DNA of 64,000 nucleotides, from contig DIJZ01000004.1 of NCBI GenBank assembly GCA_002421425.1, positions 12,256-76,255 on the forward strand, in the 5' to 3' direction. The position numbers and the translations under genes are program-made. Position 1 is the first letter of the stretch; each line of letters opens with the position of its first letter. The notes beneath the pieces were generated by a model. It was not told the DNA's origin and ran no database searches. It saw nothing but the letters and a program-made list of their open reading frames with translations. Shown here in pieces: positions 16,791-25,776 of this stretch. This DNA comes from Caldifarciminota bacterium UBA5631. Lineage in GTDB: Bacteria; Hydrothermota; Hydrothermia; UBA1063.

Positions 16791-18130
16791 CAAAATTTCA
16801 ATGAAAAAAGTCTGCTTCTTATAAATAAGAAAAATCCATAAAGATGGTTTTTCGATCTATATTGTAAATCTGCGAAAACCCCGCTGTAAAGGAATCGTCT
16901 TTGGATTCCACCCATTATAAAGAGTTCCCTCAATACTCTGCCTGTTGGGTACGGCATGTTTCCAGGAAACCCGCTACCTTCGTAGTGCTCTGTCAATGTC
17001 CCATCACCTTTATTTAGCTGCGCAATCCTGAAAATAATACCATCATTGCCTTCAAGAAAGAGTGTATATGTAAGATAAAAATCCAGGAGGTCGCTTCCTC
17101 TCGGATACCCAAAAGGAACGCCCAGAGTGTGCCATGCATTCGTGTCAGAGACATGGGTATACGTAAACCTCGGAATGGCCACAGCATGAAATCTGATAAG
17201 AGAATTTGAACTCAAAGCCGACTCAAATCCAGCGAGAATACCGTACTTGCTTGTGTTACCCTGAAAAATAACCACATCATCGTTAAGAAAATCAAGAAAA
17301 GCGCTGTATTTGTTCAGGAAATTCCATTTTATGGCGAATCCGCCTAGAAGATTGTCGGAATTTGAACTACTCCTCCGCTGCCTTTCATAATAGAGAGAGA
17401 GGGGATTAAAATATTTGAAGTAGTCCTCCTGGCTATGGGATACTGCCTCATAGACTGTGAAGGTCAAAGAGGGCACTGGCTTCCATTCAACAGCCTGATA
17501 TGCAAGGGTGCGGGTTAGAAAGGTATCCGGTACAGCTGCAAATGCAGATGTCAGGTGAAAATTCTTGAACCTGAAATTTAGATTGTATATGTGATCTATA
17601 GGGTATGAAATTCCGCTAAAAAGCATGCCCTCTCCAATTCGTACTTCCGACCTGCCAACCAAAAGGTCGAAGTTATTGCTTTTGTATTTAATATATGCAT
17701 TTCTGATATTAATATCCAGGATGCTTGTCTTTCCAATGATTGGTTGAATATCGAAACTGTATTGGTTGTATTGATTATCTGAAAGGGGAGAATAGTAAGG
17801 AACCCTTAAAGGTTCAGAAAAGTTGAAAAAATCAACAGAGGCAGCAAGCTCAAAGGAATCAACTTTTACACCCCCGTTGAACTCCAGCTCAAGGTAGTTA
17901 TTAATGTAACAACTGCCTTTACTTCTCACAAAATTCGTTTTCAAAGCAGGAATGAAGGAAAGCGATAGCCTTTTACTAACGGGAACTTCGGAAAGTAAAA
18001 TATAAGAATCTTTATTCAGGGTCAAATTCGCTTTCCGATCGCTCAAAAAATCAATGGAATAATCCTTCAGAAAGAAAGGGTCATAAAACAATATACTGGA
18101 GAAAAGCGAAAGACACCCAACGAAATTCAT
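16790..18130 (-). CDS. Outer-membrane beta-barrel protein, capsule-assembly Wzi-like
   Basis: A 446-residue exported protein with a short hydrophobic N-terminus and then alternating polar/aromatic strands typical of an outer-membrane barrel, ending in FSLKF with a C-terminal Phe. The arrangement FDLLVGRSEVRIGEG..LFSG, then YEAVSHSQ, then FNPLSLYYERQ and a later IKWNFLNKYSAFLDFLNDD resembles the capsule-assembly Wzi family of outer-membrane proteins found in FCB-group bacteria. The role may be polysaccharide surface attachment, but this is inferred by resemblance only. Its start forms an ATGA overlap with the upstream 106-residue gene, and its stop overlaps tilS, so it sits inside a housekeeping operon. 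Confidence 0.65.
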   Translation of the reverse strand: MNFVGCLSLFSSILFYDPFFLKDYSIDFLSDRKANLTLNKDSYILLSEVPVSKRLSLSFIPALKTNFVRSKGSCYINNYLELEFNGGVKVDSFELAASVDFFNFSEPLRVPYYSPLSDNQYNQYSFDIQPIIGKTSILDINIRNAYIKYKSNNFDLLVGRSEVRIGEGMLFSGISYPIDHIYNLNFRFKNFHLTSAFAAVPDTFLTRTLAYQAVEWKPVPSLTFTVYEAVSHSQEDYFKYFNPLSLYYERQRRSSSNSDNLLGGFAIKWNFLNKYSAFLDFLNDDVVIFQGNTSKYGILAGFESALSSNSLIRFHAVAIPRFTYTHVSDTNAWHTLGVPFGYPRGSDLLDFYLTYTLFLEGNDGIIFRIAQLNKGDGTLTEHYEGSGFPGNMPYPTGRVLRELFIMGGIQRRFLYSGVFADLQYRSKNHLYGFFLFIRSRLFSLKF

Positions 18131-18447
18131 AGCAAGAGGTCAAAAGGTGCAAATCCAAAATCAACAACTTCTTTCATCCGATCATTGTCCGGGACGAAAA
18201 CTGCAACAAGATTACATGCTGAGGCTCTGAATAATCTCACAATGTCATACTGATTCCCCGTGACTTTATTCAGGTGCGAAAGAAAATCTACTATATGTTC
18301 GTCAGAACAACATGCCTTTGGACCTGCAGAGCCCGAAAATCTAATTAACAATCTGAAGCTATCAACCTTAAATATTTCGGCCCTGCAATCTGGCTCACGG
18401 TGCTCATTGAAACTCAGAACTGCTTTCTCGAGAACCTCACTGTTCAT
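18127..18447 (-). CDS. Small conserved-looking protein with a Cys-Cys motif, function unknown
   Basis: I do not recognise this 106-residue protein. It is a genuine gene judging by AAGGAG 7 bases before the ATG and an ATGA overlap with the next gene. It is predicted to be soluble, with alternating strands and helices. Four cysteines are present: Cys20 in EPDCRAE, a pair in PKACCSDEH and one in SACN. The CCSDEH segment could bind a metal or Fe-S cluster, but that is speculation. It heads the group Wzi-like, tilS, hpt, ftsH. Confidence 0.7.
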   Translation of the reverse strand: MNSEVLEKAVLSFNEHREPDCRAEIFKVDSFRLLIRFSGSAGPKACCSDEHIVDFLSHLNKVTGNQYDIVRLFRASACNLVAVFVPDNDRMKEVVDFGFAPFDLLL

Positions 18448-18511
18448 ATATCGCTCCTTACTACCTCAGAACCATAACGAAGTCTAATTGTAAAGTAGAA
18501 ACACCTTAGAA

Positions 18512-20278
18512 TCAACCCTTTGCCTTGAGCAAAATTGTAAGAGAATTCCTGAACAAGCCGGATTTTTCCCATTCATTTCTTATTCGCTGTAGGTCATCGG
18601 CGGAAAGAAAGCGGCTGGAAAACCTTTCGAAGTATCTTGCAGTAATTGTTTTCCCTCCATATATAATTTCATAGCCGGCCGAATATTTATCAGTCTCAGC
18701 AAAAGCAGACAAAGGAATATATTCTAGAGTAAAACCTCTTGGAATAGAATAGATTATCCTCAAGTTATTTCTGGATATACCTGTGGGGTCAACAAAAATG
18801 CCCTCGGGATAGACTTCTGGCTCAATATTCTTAAAATCAGGCAGGCTTATTATCCAGTACTTTCCTTCTTTCCATCCAAAGGAACTGAATTTTACTGTGC
18901 CCTCAAGGATATACGGTTTATCATTTTCCTTACGATTTTTGATTTTCAGAGAAATCCTCTTCACAACTCCATAATTTGAGAATTCTTTCCTGCACGCTTC
19001 TTTTATATCGCGCGTGATTTCTTCTTCCTCGTCATCTTCAGAAACTCCCCGCCCTGTAAGAGCCTCTATATCTGACAGTATTCTTATGAAACGTATTTTC
19101 TGTTTACCAAGGTCCACATAAAGGCTGTCTGTGGGCAAACTCCTTTCAGGAATTTCCGCAACAAACCAGGAACTCGGGGAAAACGAACCTTCACTAAATC
19201 CCAGCACGAGGACTTTGTGTCCAATGTATCTGATTTCTTTAATCTTCGGGGAACTTTTGAATGGGTCAAGAAACTCCTTACCATCAAAGAAGATAACCCC
19301 GCAGATTGATGAGAGAGAAGGGGGAGTATTCAGGGTATCAAATCCGTATCTAAGAACAAATGCTGGAAAAAGGCCAGCGATTGTTGAAATAACGCGAAAA
19401 ACTTCTTCAGGAAATGTCATAGAGAATTCATTCAAAGCCCTAACAGTATCAATGGGGACGTATCCCTGAAAAGAGAGACTGAGATATTGTGGGCTCTTAA
19501 TTCTGTCACACAATTCTTTCAAGCTTTTGTAAGAGAGTTTTTCCTCTGGCATTCTACCTGTTGTCAAATAGTGTTTTATCAGGTATTTCGCCAGCGAATC
19601 CCATGTACTGAAAGATGTATAGATAACGTATGGAGAAATCAACGTGAATGGTGGAAACGTATTCCATCTTCTGACCTGGGCGATGGGAGGAATTGGCCCT
19701 CCCGTGAATCTGTAGATTCTGTAGTTATCAGAATTCGACACTTCTACCTTGATGTTGAATTTGTCCTTGTTATCAATTTGGAATTTAAAATCAGAAGTTT
19801 TCGGTAAATGAATCACAAATTCTTTATGCTCAATTGGAACCGATTCCCTGAAATACTCGATCCCGTCTATATATTCAAAATTTCTGGTCGTTTTCTGTAC
19901 TGCAAATTCAAGGGTTGCCCCTGGTGTAATTGAAAGGAATGAAATATGGAGTTCCTTTCGAGAGTGCATAAAAGGAAAAGAACTGACAACATCACTGGTT
20001 ACTATGTTTATAGCGTTGGGAGTGACATTTATGGTATCTCCGCTTGCCGAAATAGTCCTTGCATAAATTACTTCTATGGTTTCTTTTTCTTCATCGAAGG
20101 GTATAATGACCGTCCCGAAATCCTCTCGAGCATCCTCAGAAAATACCTGAACTTTGCGTTCCTGTGACATCACGAGGTCTTCTCCCAGCACCTTCAAGGT
20201 GATTACATCCGATTTCACAACTGCACTTGTGGGGCTGTAAAGTTGCGCTAAAATAATCAAACTCAAAATCGTCATCAT
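18512..20278 (-). CDS. Exported DUF3857/transglutaminase-like protein with lost catalytic Cys (pseudoenzyme)
   Basis: A 588-residue protein with a signal peptide (about residues 1-19) and the same architecture as the upstream gene: an N-terminal DUF3857 beta domain, a transglutaminase-like middle and a C-terminal beta domain. Aligning by eye on GY-x-P, SW/TW and LDP landmarks, the catalytic Cys of the neighbour (GVCKDK) corresponds to Phe in MTFPEE, and the catalytic His is also replaced, while the LDP Asp is kept. It therefore looks like an inactive paralogue, perhaps a binding or scaffold partner. The start forms an ATGA overlap with the active paralogue, so the two are translated together. 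Confidence 0.72.
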   Translation of the reverse strand: MMTILSLIILAQLYSPTSAVVKSDVITLKVLGEDLVMSQERKVQVFSEDAREDFGTVIIPFDEEKETIEVIYARTISASGDTINVTPNAINIVTSDVVSSFPFMHSRKELHISFLSITPGATLEFAVQKTTRNFEYIDGIEYFRESVPIEHKEFVIHLPKTSDFKFQIDNKDKFNIKVEVSNSDNYRIYRFTGGPIPPIAQVRRWNTFPPFTLISPYVIYTSFSTWDSLAKYLIKHYLTTGRMPEEKLSYKSLKELCDRIKSPQYLSLSFQGYVPIDTVRALNEFSMTFPEEVFRVISTIAGLFPAFVLRYGFDTLNTPPSLSSICGVIFFDGKEFLDPFKSSPKIKEIRYIGHKVLVLGFSEGSFSPSSWFVAEIPERSLPTDSLYVDLGKQKIRFIRILSDIEALTGRGVSEDDEEEEITRDIKEACRKEFSNYGVVKRISLKIKNRKENDKPYILEGTVKFSSFGWKEGKYWIISLPDFKNIEPEVYPEGIFVDPTGISRNNLRIIYSIPRGFTLEYIPLSAFAETDKYSAGYEIIYGGKTITARYFERFSSRFLSADDLQRIRNEWEKSGLFRNSLTILLKAKG

Positions 20279-22140
20279 TCCTTACCTCCGTTCAAAATTG
20301 CAATATAATTCTTAACGTAGGAGAAGGCCTGGTGATCAGAATAGAGTTTACGCGCCTCGACAGCGGAAAACCTTGATTTATTGAAGGAATAGTGTAGTTT
20401 GAATTCTATTGTGTTTGAATCAGATACTGCTGAAAAAGACAGCAAATAGAGGTCTTTATTCCCTTTTTGAACCTTCATTCTCGGACAAGAATTCGGCCTT
20501 ATACCAGAAATTACTTCATTAATTTCAACTTTGAACGGGTATCTGAGAGAGAGGTCATATTTCCTTTTCTCATTTAAAAAATCGAGAAATCCTGCAAAGC
20601 GGTCACCCAAAAATGCCAGAACTGGCCTGTAAAGCAGCAATTCGCCGATTCTCTGAATATGATTTATGGCTTTAGCATACACAGTTACCGAAAAATAGTC
20701 TGAGTAATCATAGGAGTCAGAACACTCCAACGAATCAAGAATAATCTCTCCCTTGTAAATTTCAGACAATGCCCACCGAAAGTACCTTTCCAAATTCTTA
20801 TGCCCGCTCCTTGCGATCCTCCTGAACTGCTGATCAAATCCCCCCTCAAATCTGATTTTCAGAATCACATCAAGAGTCTCAGCCCTGGGAGTGTTTAGAA
20901 TACTCACAACCACCCTGTTACTTTCTGCGACTGAACTACTTATCTTCCTGAGAATATCACCTTCTTTTCTCGAGACGAGGACCCCCTGGCCACCCTCAGA
21001 GGCTGGCATTAAATCTCTGCCACCGGAACCCACCGTTGGGTCAAGATAAACGTAGGTATCAGGTCCAACTTCTATTGCAACTATTGCATGATTTGTCTGG
21101 TCAGAAGGAATGTCTTCCACACGCATTCCCACAGCTGTAGTTGCATAGTATGCCTTGAATCCCTGAGCCCTCAGCAATGAAACCAGAAGCGCCGCTTTGT
21201 CTTTACAAACACCTGATTTCTTTGCCAGCGTCAAAGAGGCCTTGTGCGGCTCGTAGCCTTCCATCTCAGATTCAATGAGTCCAAGATAACGGATTTGATC
21301 TGAAACGAAATAAAACAACCTTCTAATCTTTTCGCTATTGTCGGAAACACCGCTGCAAAGGCTGTCAGAAGTCCTTGTTACAAAATCATCCGGGATCAGA
21401 TTTTCTTCAGACCTCTCATACTCGTACTTTGACATATCCCGCCAGGACGGAATGTTTGTAACTATGACCTTTGGCAAAATGTCATAACGCGAGGGTGCGA
21501 AGGGCTCAAAATCAAGCTTAATATTGTCACGGGATTCAAATATATGAAAAACATTGCCCCTGCTCTTTACTTTGCGGTATTTTACCCTACCGTTGAAAAT
21601 TCCAAACCTCACCGGTTTTTCAGGGAGATCCTGAAGAACATACACTTTTTTCTTTATTTCTTCATAACCTCCGAAGAGCTCTATCTGATTGAAAAAACCT
21701 GGATATGGGGTTTTATAATTTTCAGATCCTGTTGGTCCAAGCCAGTTCCCGCCATATCTTCGGATTCTGTATTCGAGAACGTCGCCATTGGATAAGCCCT
21801 TTACCTCCATTATCTTATTTCGCGTTCCCCAGTAAATGGTCCCTCCAAGTTCCGGAGGTGCAGGTATATCCACTACAAGACTCGTATCGAGATAAATCGT
21901 GTCTCCACCTCTTACTATTCTTGCGAAATCAAATTGAATTTCATTGTAATATGGAGTATATGAAGCGATAATGCTCCTTAGCTGGTCCTCCGAATCATCC
22001 CTCAGAACTCTTATCCGCCTGTACTCAATTCTGTCGCTGACTCCAGACTCATAGTACCTCTCAAAAATAGAATCAACTTCAACAATATATGAGCTACTTG
22101 AAACTAGTAACGAAAGAGTTATGAAGAAACCAAACATCAC
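20275..22140 (-). CDS. Exported DUF3857 plus transglutaminase-like domain protein
   Basis: A 621-residue protein with a signal peptide (about residues 1-17), an N-terminal DUF3857 domain, and a transglutaminase/protease-like core with the full triad: Cys312 in SGVCKDKAALL, His351 in TNHAIVAIEV and Asp367 in VYLDPT. A C-terminal beta domain follows. The family is frequent in Bacteroidetes and relatives, and is thought to act in the periplasm or at the cell surface; the natural substrate is not known. The start may be GTG at 22140 or ATG at 22137; both overlap the stop of the small ORF upstream (GTGA or TGATG), indicating translational coupling. Confidence 0.82.
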   Translation of the reverse strand: MMFGFFITLSLLVSSSSYIVEVDSIFERYYESGVSDRIEYRRIRVLRDDSEDQLRSIIASYTPYYNEIQFDFARIVRGGDTIYLDTSLVVDIPAPPELGGTIYWGTRNKIMEVKGLSNGDVLEYRIRRYGGNWLGPTGSENYKTPYPGFFNQIELFGGYEEIKKKVYVLQDLPEKPVRFGIFNGRVKYRKVKSRGNVFHIFESRDNIKLDFEPFAPSRYDILPKVIVTNIPSWRDMSKYEYERSEENLIPDDFVTRTSDSLCSGVSDNSEKIRRLFYFVSDQIRYLGLIESEMEGYEPHKASLTLAKKSGVCKDKAALLVSLLRAQGFKAYYATTAVGMRVEDIPSDQTNHAIVAIEVGPDTYVYLDPTVGSGGRDLMPASEGGQGVLVSRKEGDILRKISSSVAESNRVVVSILNTPRAETLDVILKIRFEGGFDQQFRRIARSGHKNLERYFRWALSEIYKGEIILDSLECSDSYDYSDYFSVTVYAKAINHIQRIGELLLYRPVLAFLGDRFAGFLDFLNEKRKYDLSLRYPFKVEINEVISGIRPNSCPRMKVQKGNKDLYLLSFSAVSDSNTIEFKLHYSFNKSRFSAVEARKLYSDHQAFSYVKNYIAILNGGKE

Positions 22141-22298
22141 AGGAAACCCCCTATCTTAATGAAAAGCTCCTGTACCCTTCCTTTGAAGTTACGCATCCTC
22201 CTCTTTTGCAGCTTTGCGTATGAACTACTTTCCATTTTAAGTATCAGAGGCCTCAAAACATTATAAGAATCCGGTTGTTTTAGCCAAAGATTGCTCAA
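22137..22298 (-). CDS. 53-residue basic small protein between V-ATPase and DUF3857 genes
   Basis: A short ORF with TTG start at 22298, 5 bases after AAGGGGGA, and a TGA stop that overlaps the next start as TGATG. The peptide begins MSNLWLKQPDSYNV and has a very basic middle (KLQKRRMRNFKGR), net strongly positive, with no signal peptide and no membrane segment. It occupies the position where the V-ATPase D subunit usually follows B, but at 53 residues it is far too short for a D subunit of about 200. It could be a genuine small protein, a D-subunit relic, or a coupling leader peptide. Support comes from the strong ribosome-binding site, TTG starts in this operon and the coupling overlap. Confidence 0.5.
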   Translation of the reverse strand: MSNLWLKQPDSYNVLRPLILKMESSSYAKLQKRRMRNFKGRVQELFIKIGGFL

Positions 22299-22318
22299 GG
22301 ATTCCCCCTTGAAGAGAA

Positions 22319-23725
22319 TTAACTTGCTTTCTTCAGATACTTTTCAATAAACTGAGGACGCACTCTCTTAAGTTCCGATGTCGGGAACATTGATAGTAAT
22401 TCCCATCCCAGATCAAGGGTTTCTTCTATACTTCTGTCCTCGAACTCACCCTGACCTACATATCTATCCTCGAAAAGGTCTGCAAATTTGAAATAGATCT
22501 TATCAACTTCTGAAAGAGCGCCTTCCCCGAGGATTACAGCCAGCTCCTGCACTTCCTTACCCCTTGCATAGCAAGCAAAGAGCTGATTGAAAACATCAGA
22601 ATGGTCTTCCCTGGTCTTCCCTTTCCCAATTCCTTTATCCTTAAGTCTCGAAAGAGAAGGCAAAACATCAATAGGAGGATAAATCTTTTTCCTGTGTAAA
22701 GCCCTGGAGAGAATTATCTGACCTTCTGTGATATATCCTGTAAGGTCTGGAATTGGGTGCGTTTTGTCATCCTCAGGCATTGTCAATATTGGAATCAGTG
22801 TGATGGACCCTTTCTTTTCTTTTATTCTTCCTGCCCTCTCATATATCGTGGAAAGGTCCGTGTACAAATAGCCAGGATATCCTCTTCTGCCAGGAACTTC
22901 TTTCCTCGCTGCAGAGATTTCCCTCAGTGCCTCGCAGTAGTTGGTCATATCAGTCAGAATAACCAGCACGTGCATATCTTTCTTAAACGCAAGAAATTCA
23001 GCTGTGGTAAGGGCAACTCTTGGTGTAGCGATCCTTTCAATCGCAGGGTCATCGGCAAGATTAATAAACAAAACCGATCTTTCGATAGCACCTGTATCCC
23101 GGAAACTCTGAATAAAGTACTCAGCTTCCTCAAAAGTTATTCCCATTGCAGCAAATACCACTGCGAAAGATTCGCCTTCTCCCCTCACTTCAGACTGTCT
23201 CGCAATCTGGGTAGCCAGCCTGTTATGGGGCAAACCGGAGCCTGAAAAGATAGGAAGTTTCTGCCCCCTTACTAGGGTATTTAGTCCATCTATTGCAGAA
23301 ATGCCAGTCTGGATGAACTCATTTGGATAATCTCTTGCATAGGGATTGATTGGAGCTCCGTTAATATCAGCCCTTTCCTCCGGGACAACATCAGGTCCTT
23401 TGTCTATCGGCCTGCCAAGCCCATCAAAAACCCTCCCAAGCATATCCATTGAAAGATTAATCTCAAGTCCTCTCGCGAGAAATCTCACTGCGGTTTTCGG
23501 AATGTCAATACCAGAAGTGCCTTCAAAGACCTGCAATAGCACTTTGTCTTCCTCTACCTGCAACACTTCTCCTTTTCTTATTTCACCGGAAACCAGTTCA
23601 ATCTCAACCAATTCTCCATATTTGACACCTGAAATCCCCTCAACCAGCATAAGCGGGCCCGAGATATTCGAAACCGCTGTAAATTTTGATAACCTCTTTC
23701 TAATTAACTGGCTGTCTAATTTCAT
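22319..23725 (-). CDS. atpB: V-type ATPase subunit B (regulatory, non-catalytic)
   Basis: A 468-residue subunit that forms the V1 hexamer with subunit A. It lacks a Walker A lysine, having FSGSGLPHNRLATQIARQ at the corresponding place, as in all B subunits. The opening FTAVSNISGPLMLVEGI and the closing DLGWELLSMFPTSELKRV are typical of bacterial and archaeal B. The Shine-Dalgarno AAGGAG lies inside the end of the A gene, and the two genes overlap by 26 bases. It is the last recognisable ATPase gene of the operon. Confidence 0.96.
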   Translation of the reverse strand: MKLDSQLIRKRLSKFTAVSNISGPLMLVEGISGVKYGELVEIELVSGEIRKGEVLQVEEDKVLLQVFEGTSGIDIPKTAVRFLARGLEINLSMDMLGRVFDGLGRPIDKGPDVVPEERADINGAPINPYARDYPNEFIQTGISAIDGLNTLVRGQKLPIFSGSGLPHNRLATQIARQSEVRGEGESFAVVFAAMGITFEEAEYFIQSFRDTGAIERSVLFINLADDPAIERIATPRVALTTAEFLAFKKDMHVLVILTDMTNYCEALREISAARKEVPGRRGYPGYLYTDLSTIYERAGRIKEKKGSITLIPILTMPEDDKTHPIPDLTGYITEGQIILSRALHRKKIYPPIDVLPSLSRLKDKGIGKGKTREDHSDVFNQLFACYARGKEVQELAVILGEGALSEVDKIYFKFADLFEDRYVGQGEFEDRSIEETLDLGWELLSMFPTSELKRVRPQFIEKYLKKAS

Positions 23726-25457
23726 GGTCCATCTCCTTTATGATTTTTTCTATTTCGTGCAAATCAGATTCAGCGAAATACTTCATCCTTGCGATCTTCT
23801 CCCAAATTGTGCTTTTCCTTAGCTCTTTGACCGTCACTTCTTCCTTTGTGATTATCTCTTTACAAACGTCATAAAGTTTTAAAATCGCCTTCATCATAAG
23901 ATACTGCTTCTTAATTGACGCAAAGGTATCTACCTCGTGAAAAGCATTCTGGTGGAGGAAGTCTTCCCTAATACTTCTTGCAATCTCAAGGAGAAGCTGA
24001 TCTTCCTGAGATAGTGCTTCTGCACCCACCAGCCTTACTATTTCTTCCAGTTCTGCCTCCTTCTCGAGAATCTTCATTGATTCCAGAATCATCTCATAGA
24101 AGTCAGGAGACACATTCTTCTCATAGTATGGTCTGAGGTCCTCCCGATAAAGGGAGTAGCTTGTAAGCCAGTTAATTGCGGGGAAATGTCGCCTATAGGC
24201 AAGCTTGTCCTCAAGACTCCAAAATACTTTCACGACCCGCAGGGTCGACTGCACTACAGGGTCTGAAAGGTCTCCGCCAGGCGGTGAGACAGCACCGATA
24301 ACGCTCAGAGTTCCTTCACGATCGTCCTTACCAAGGCATTTCACTCTACCTGCTCTTTCGTAGAAACTCGCAACCCTGGTTGCAAGATATGCAGGGTATC
24401 CCTCTTCTCCAGGCATTTCTTCGAGTCTCCCGGAAATTTCCCTCATGGCTTCAGCCCAGCGGGACGTCGAATCGGCCATAAGAGCAACGGAGTATCCCAT
24501 ATCCCTGAAATACTCAGCAATGGTGATACCTGTGTAAATTGAAGCCTCCCTCGCTGCTACAGGCATATTTGATGTATTTGCGATAAGAACGGTCCTTTTC
24601 ATCAAAGGTTCACCAGAATATGGATCCTTTAGTTCGGGAAATTCAATCAGAACGTCGGTCATCTCATTACCACGTTCGCCACAGCCAATATAAACAACAA
24701 TGTTTGCTTCTGACCACTTTGCAAGCTGATGCTGAATTACTGTTTTACCTGACCCAAAAGGTCCTGGTACACAGGCAGTTCCACCCTTTGCAATGGGGAA
24801 GAACGCATCAATTACACGCTGCCCTGTAAACATTGGAACTTCAGGCAAGAATTTTTCCTTGTAAGGTCTTGGAACTCTAACGGGCCATTTCTGCATCATC
24901 CTTAGCTCGTGCACCTGCCCTTCCGAATCCCTCAGCCTTGCTACTGTTTCATCAATAGTGAAGACACCTTCTTTTATCTCAACTATTACTCCACCAATAC
25001 CTGGTGGAACCATAATCCGATGCTTAACAAGAGGGGTTTCTTCGACCTCTCCGATAACATCACCTTCTACAACTTCATCACCTATTTTTACCCTCGGAAC
25101 GAAAAACCACTTTTTATCCCTTGGAAGACCTGGCACATGAATGCCTCTAGAAATAAAATCTCCAGAAAGAATCTTGATTTTGTCCAGAGGTCTCTGTATA
25201 CCATCGAAAAAGGATTCTATGAGTCCAGGACCAAGTTCCACCATTAACGGGTACCCAGTACCAAACACAGGATCACCTGGTCCGAGGCCGTGGGTATCTT
25301 CATAAACCTGAATAAAGGCCCTATCACCCTTAAGTTCAATAACCTCACCAAGAAGTTTCATTTCTCCAACATAAACCACATCATACATCTTCGTTCCCAG
25401 CATCCCTTCTGCTACTACAAGAGGTCCGGAAACTTTAACGATCCTTCCAGATTTCAT
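23700..25457 (-). CDS. atpA: V-type ATPase subunit A (catalytic)
   Basis: Catalytic subunit of 585 residues. It starts at ATG 25457 (MKSGRIVKVSGPLVVAEG), which has AGGAGG 6 bases upstream; an in-frame start 30 bases earlier lacks such a site and overlaps the F gene. The Walker A motif is GPFGSGKT, preceded by the A-type non-homologous insertion typical of V/A-ATPases, and Walker B with LMADSTSRWAEAMREISGR follows. All residues for ATP hydrolysis appear intact. Confidence 0.96.
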   Translation of the reverse strand: MKSGRIVKVSGPLVVAEGMLGTKMYDVVYVGEMKLLGEVIELKGDRAFIQVYEDTHGLGPGDPVFGTGYPLMVELGPGLIESFFDGIQRPLDKIKILSGDFISRGIHVPGLPRDKKWFFVPRVKIGDEVVEGDVIGEVEETPLVKHRIMVPPGIGGVIVEIKEGVFTIDETVARLRDSEGQVHELRMMQKWPVRVPRPYKEKFLPEVPMFTGQRVIDAFFPIAKGGTACVPGPFGSGKTVIQHQLAKWSEANIVVYIGCGERGNEMTDVLIEFPELKDPYSGEPLMKRTVLIANTSNMPVAAREASIYTGITIAEYFRDMGYSVALMADSTSRWAEAMREISGRLEEMPGEEGYPAYLATRVASFYERAGRVKCLGKDDREGTLSVIGAVSPPGGDLSDPVVQSTLRVVKVFWSLEDKLAYRRHFPAINWLTSYSLYREDLRPYYEKNVSPDFYEMILESMKILEKEAELEEIVRLVGAEALSQEDQLLLEIARSIREDFLHQNAFHEVDTFASIKKQYLMMKAILKLYDVCKEIITKEEVTVKELRKSTIWEKIARMKYFAESDLHEIEKIIKEMDHEIRQPVN

Positions 25458-25467
25458 TTCAAACCTC

Positions 25468-25776
25468 CTAAAAGATGTCAATTCCAATGGCTTTCAATAG
25501 GATACCCCGCAGTTTTTCTCTTGCCTTCCCTGTGCTGCCTCCTGCTCCTGGAATAAAGGTAATTGCGGGAGTAACTTCTTCCCTGAGACTTTCAACAATT
25601 TCTTTAATTTGATCATAATATTCCTCTTCAACGAGAATAAGACCATAATCACCAGAAAGCAATCCCCTTAATTTCTCCTTTGCTTCCTCTCCAGAAGTGC
25701 ACACCTCATATTCCATACCTATAGCTTTGAAAGGGAAAACCGTTTCATATTTCCCCAGACAGATCACCTTCTTCAT
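25468..25776 (-). CDS. atpF: V-type ATPase subunit F
   Basis: A 102-residue central-stalk subunit with the small Rossmann-like fold of V/A-ATPase F: GKYETVFPFKAIGMEYEV, then GLILVEEEYY and a conserved PAITFIPG segment before a C-terminal helix. Its length matches the family. It lies between C (4-base overlap) and A (10 bases apart), which is the standard order. Confidence 0.9.
   Translation of the reverse strand: MKKVICLGKYETVFPFKAIGMEYEVCTSGEEAKEKLRGLLSGDYGLILVEEEYYDQIKEIVESLREEVTPAITFIPGAGGSTGKAREKLRGILLKAIGIDIF

Noticed and set aside
22137..22298. Full V-ATPase D subunit
   Set aside because: Only 53 codons fit in the gap, against about 200 for D, and no longer frame exists there.
24909..25247. 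Open frame opposite atpA
   Set aside because: A shadow of the well-supported atpA gene, with no homology or ribosome-binding site.
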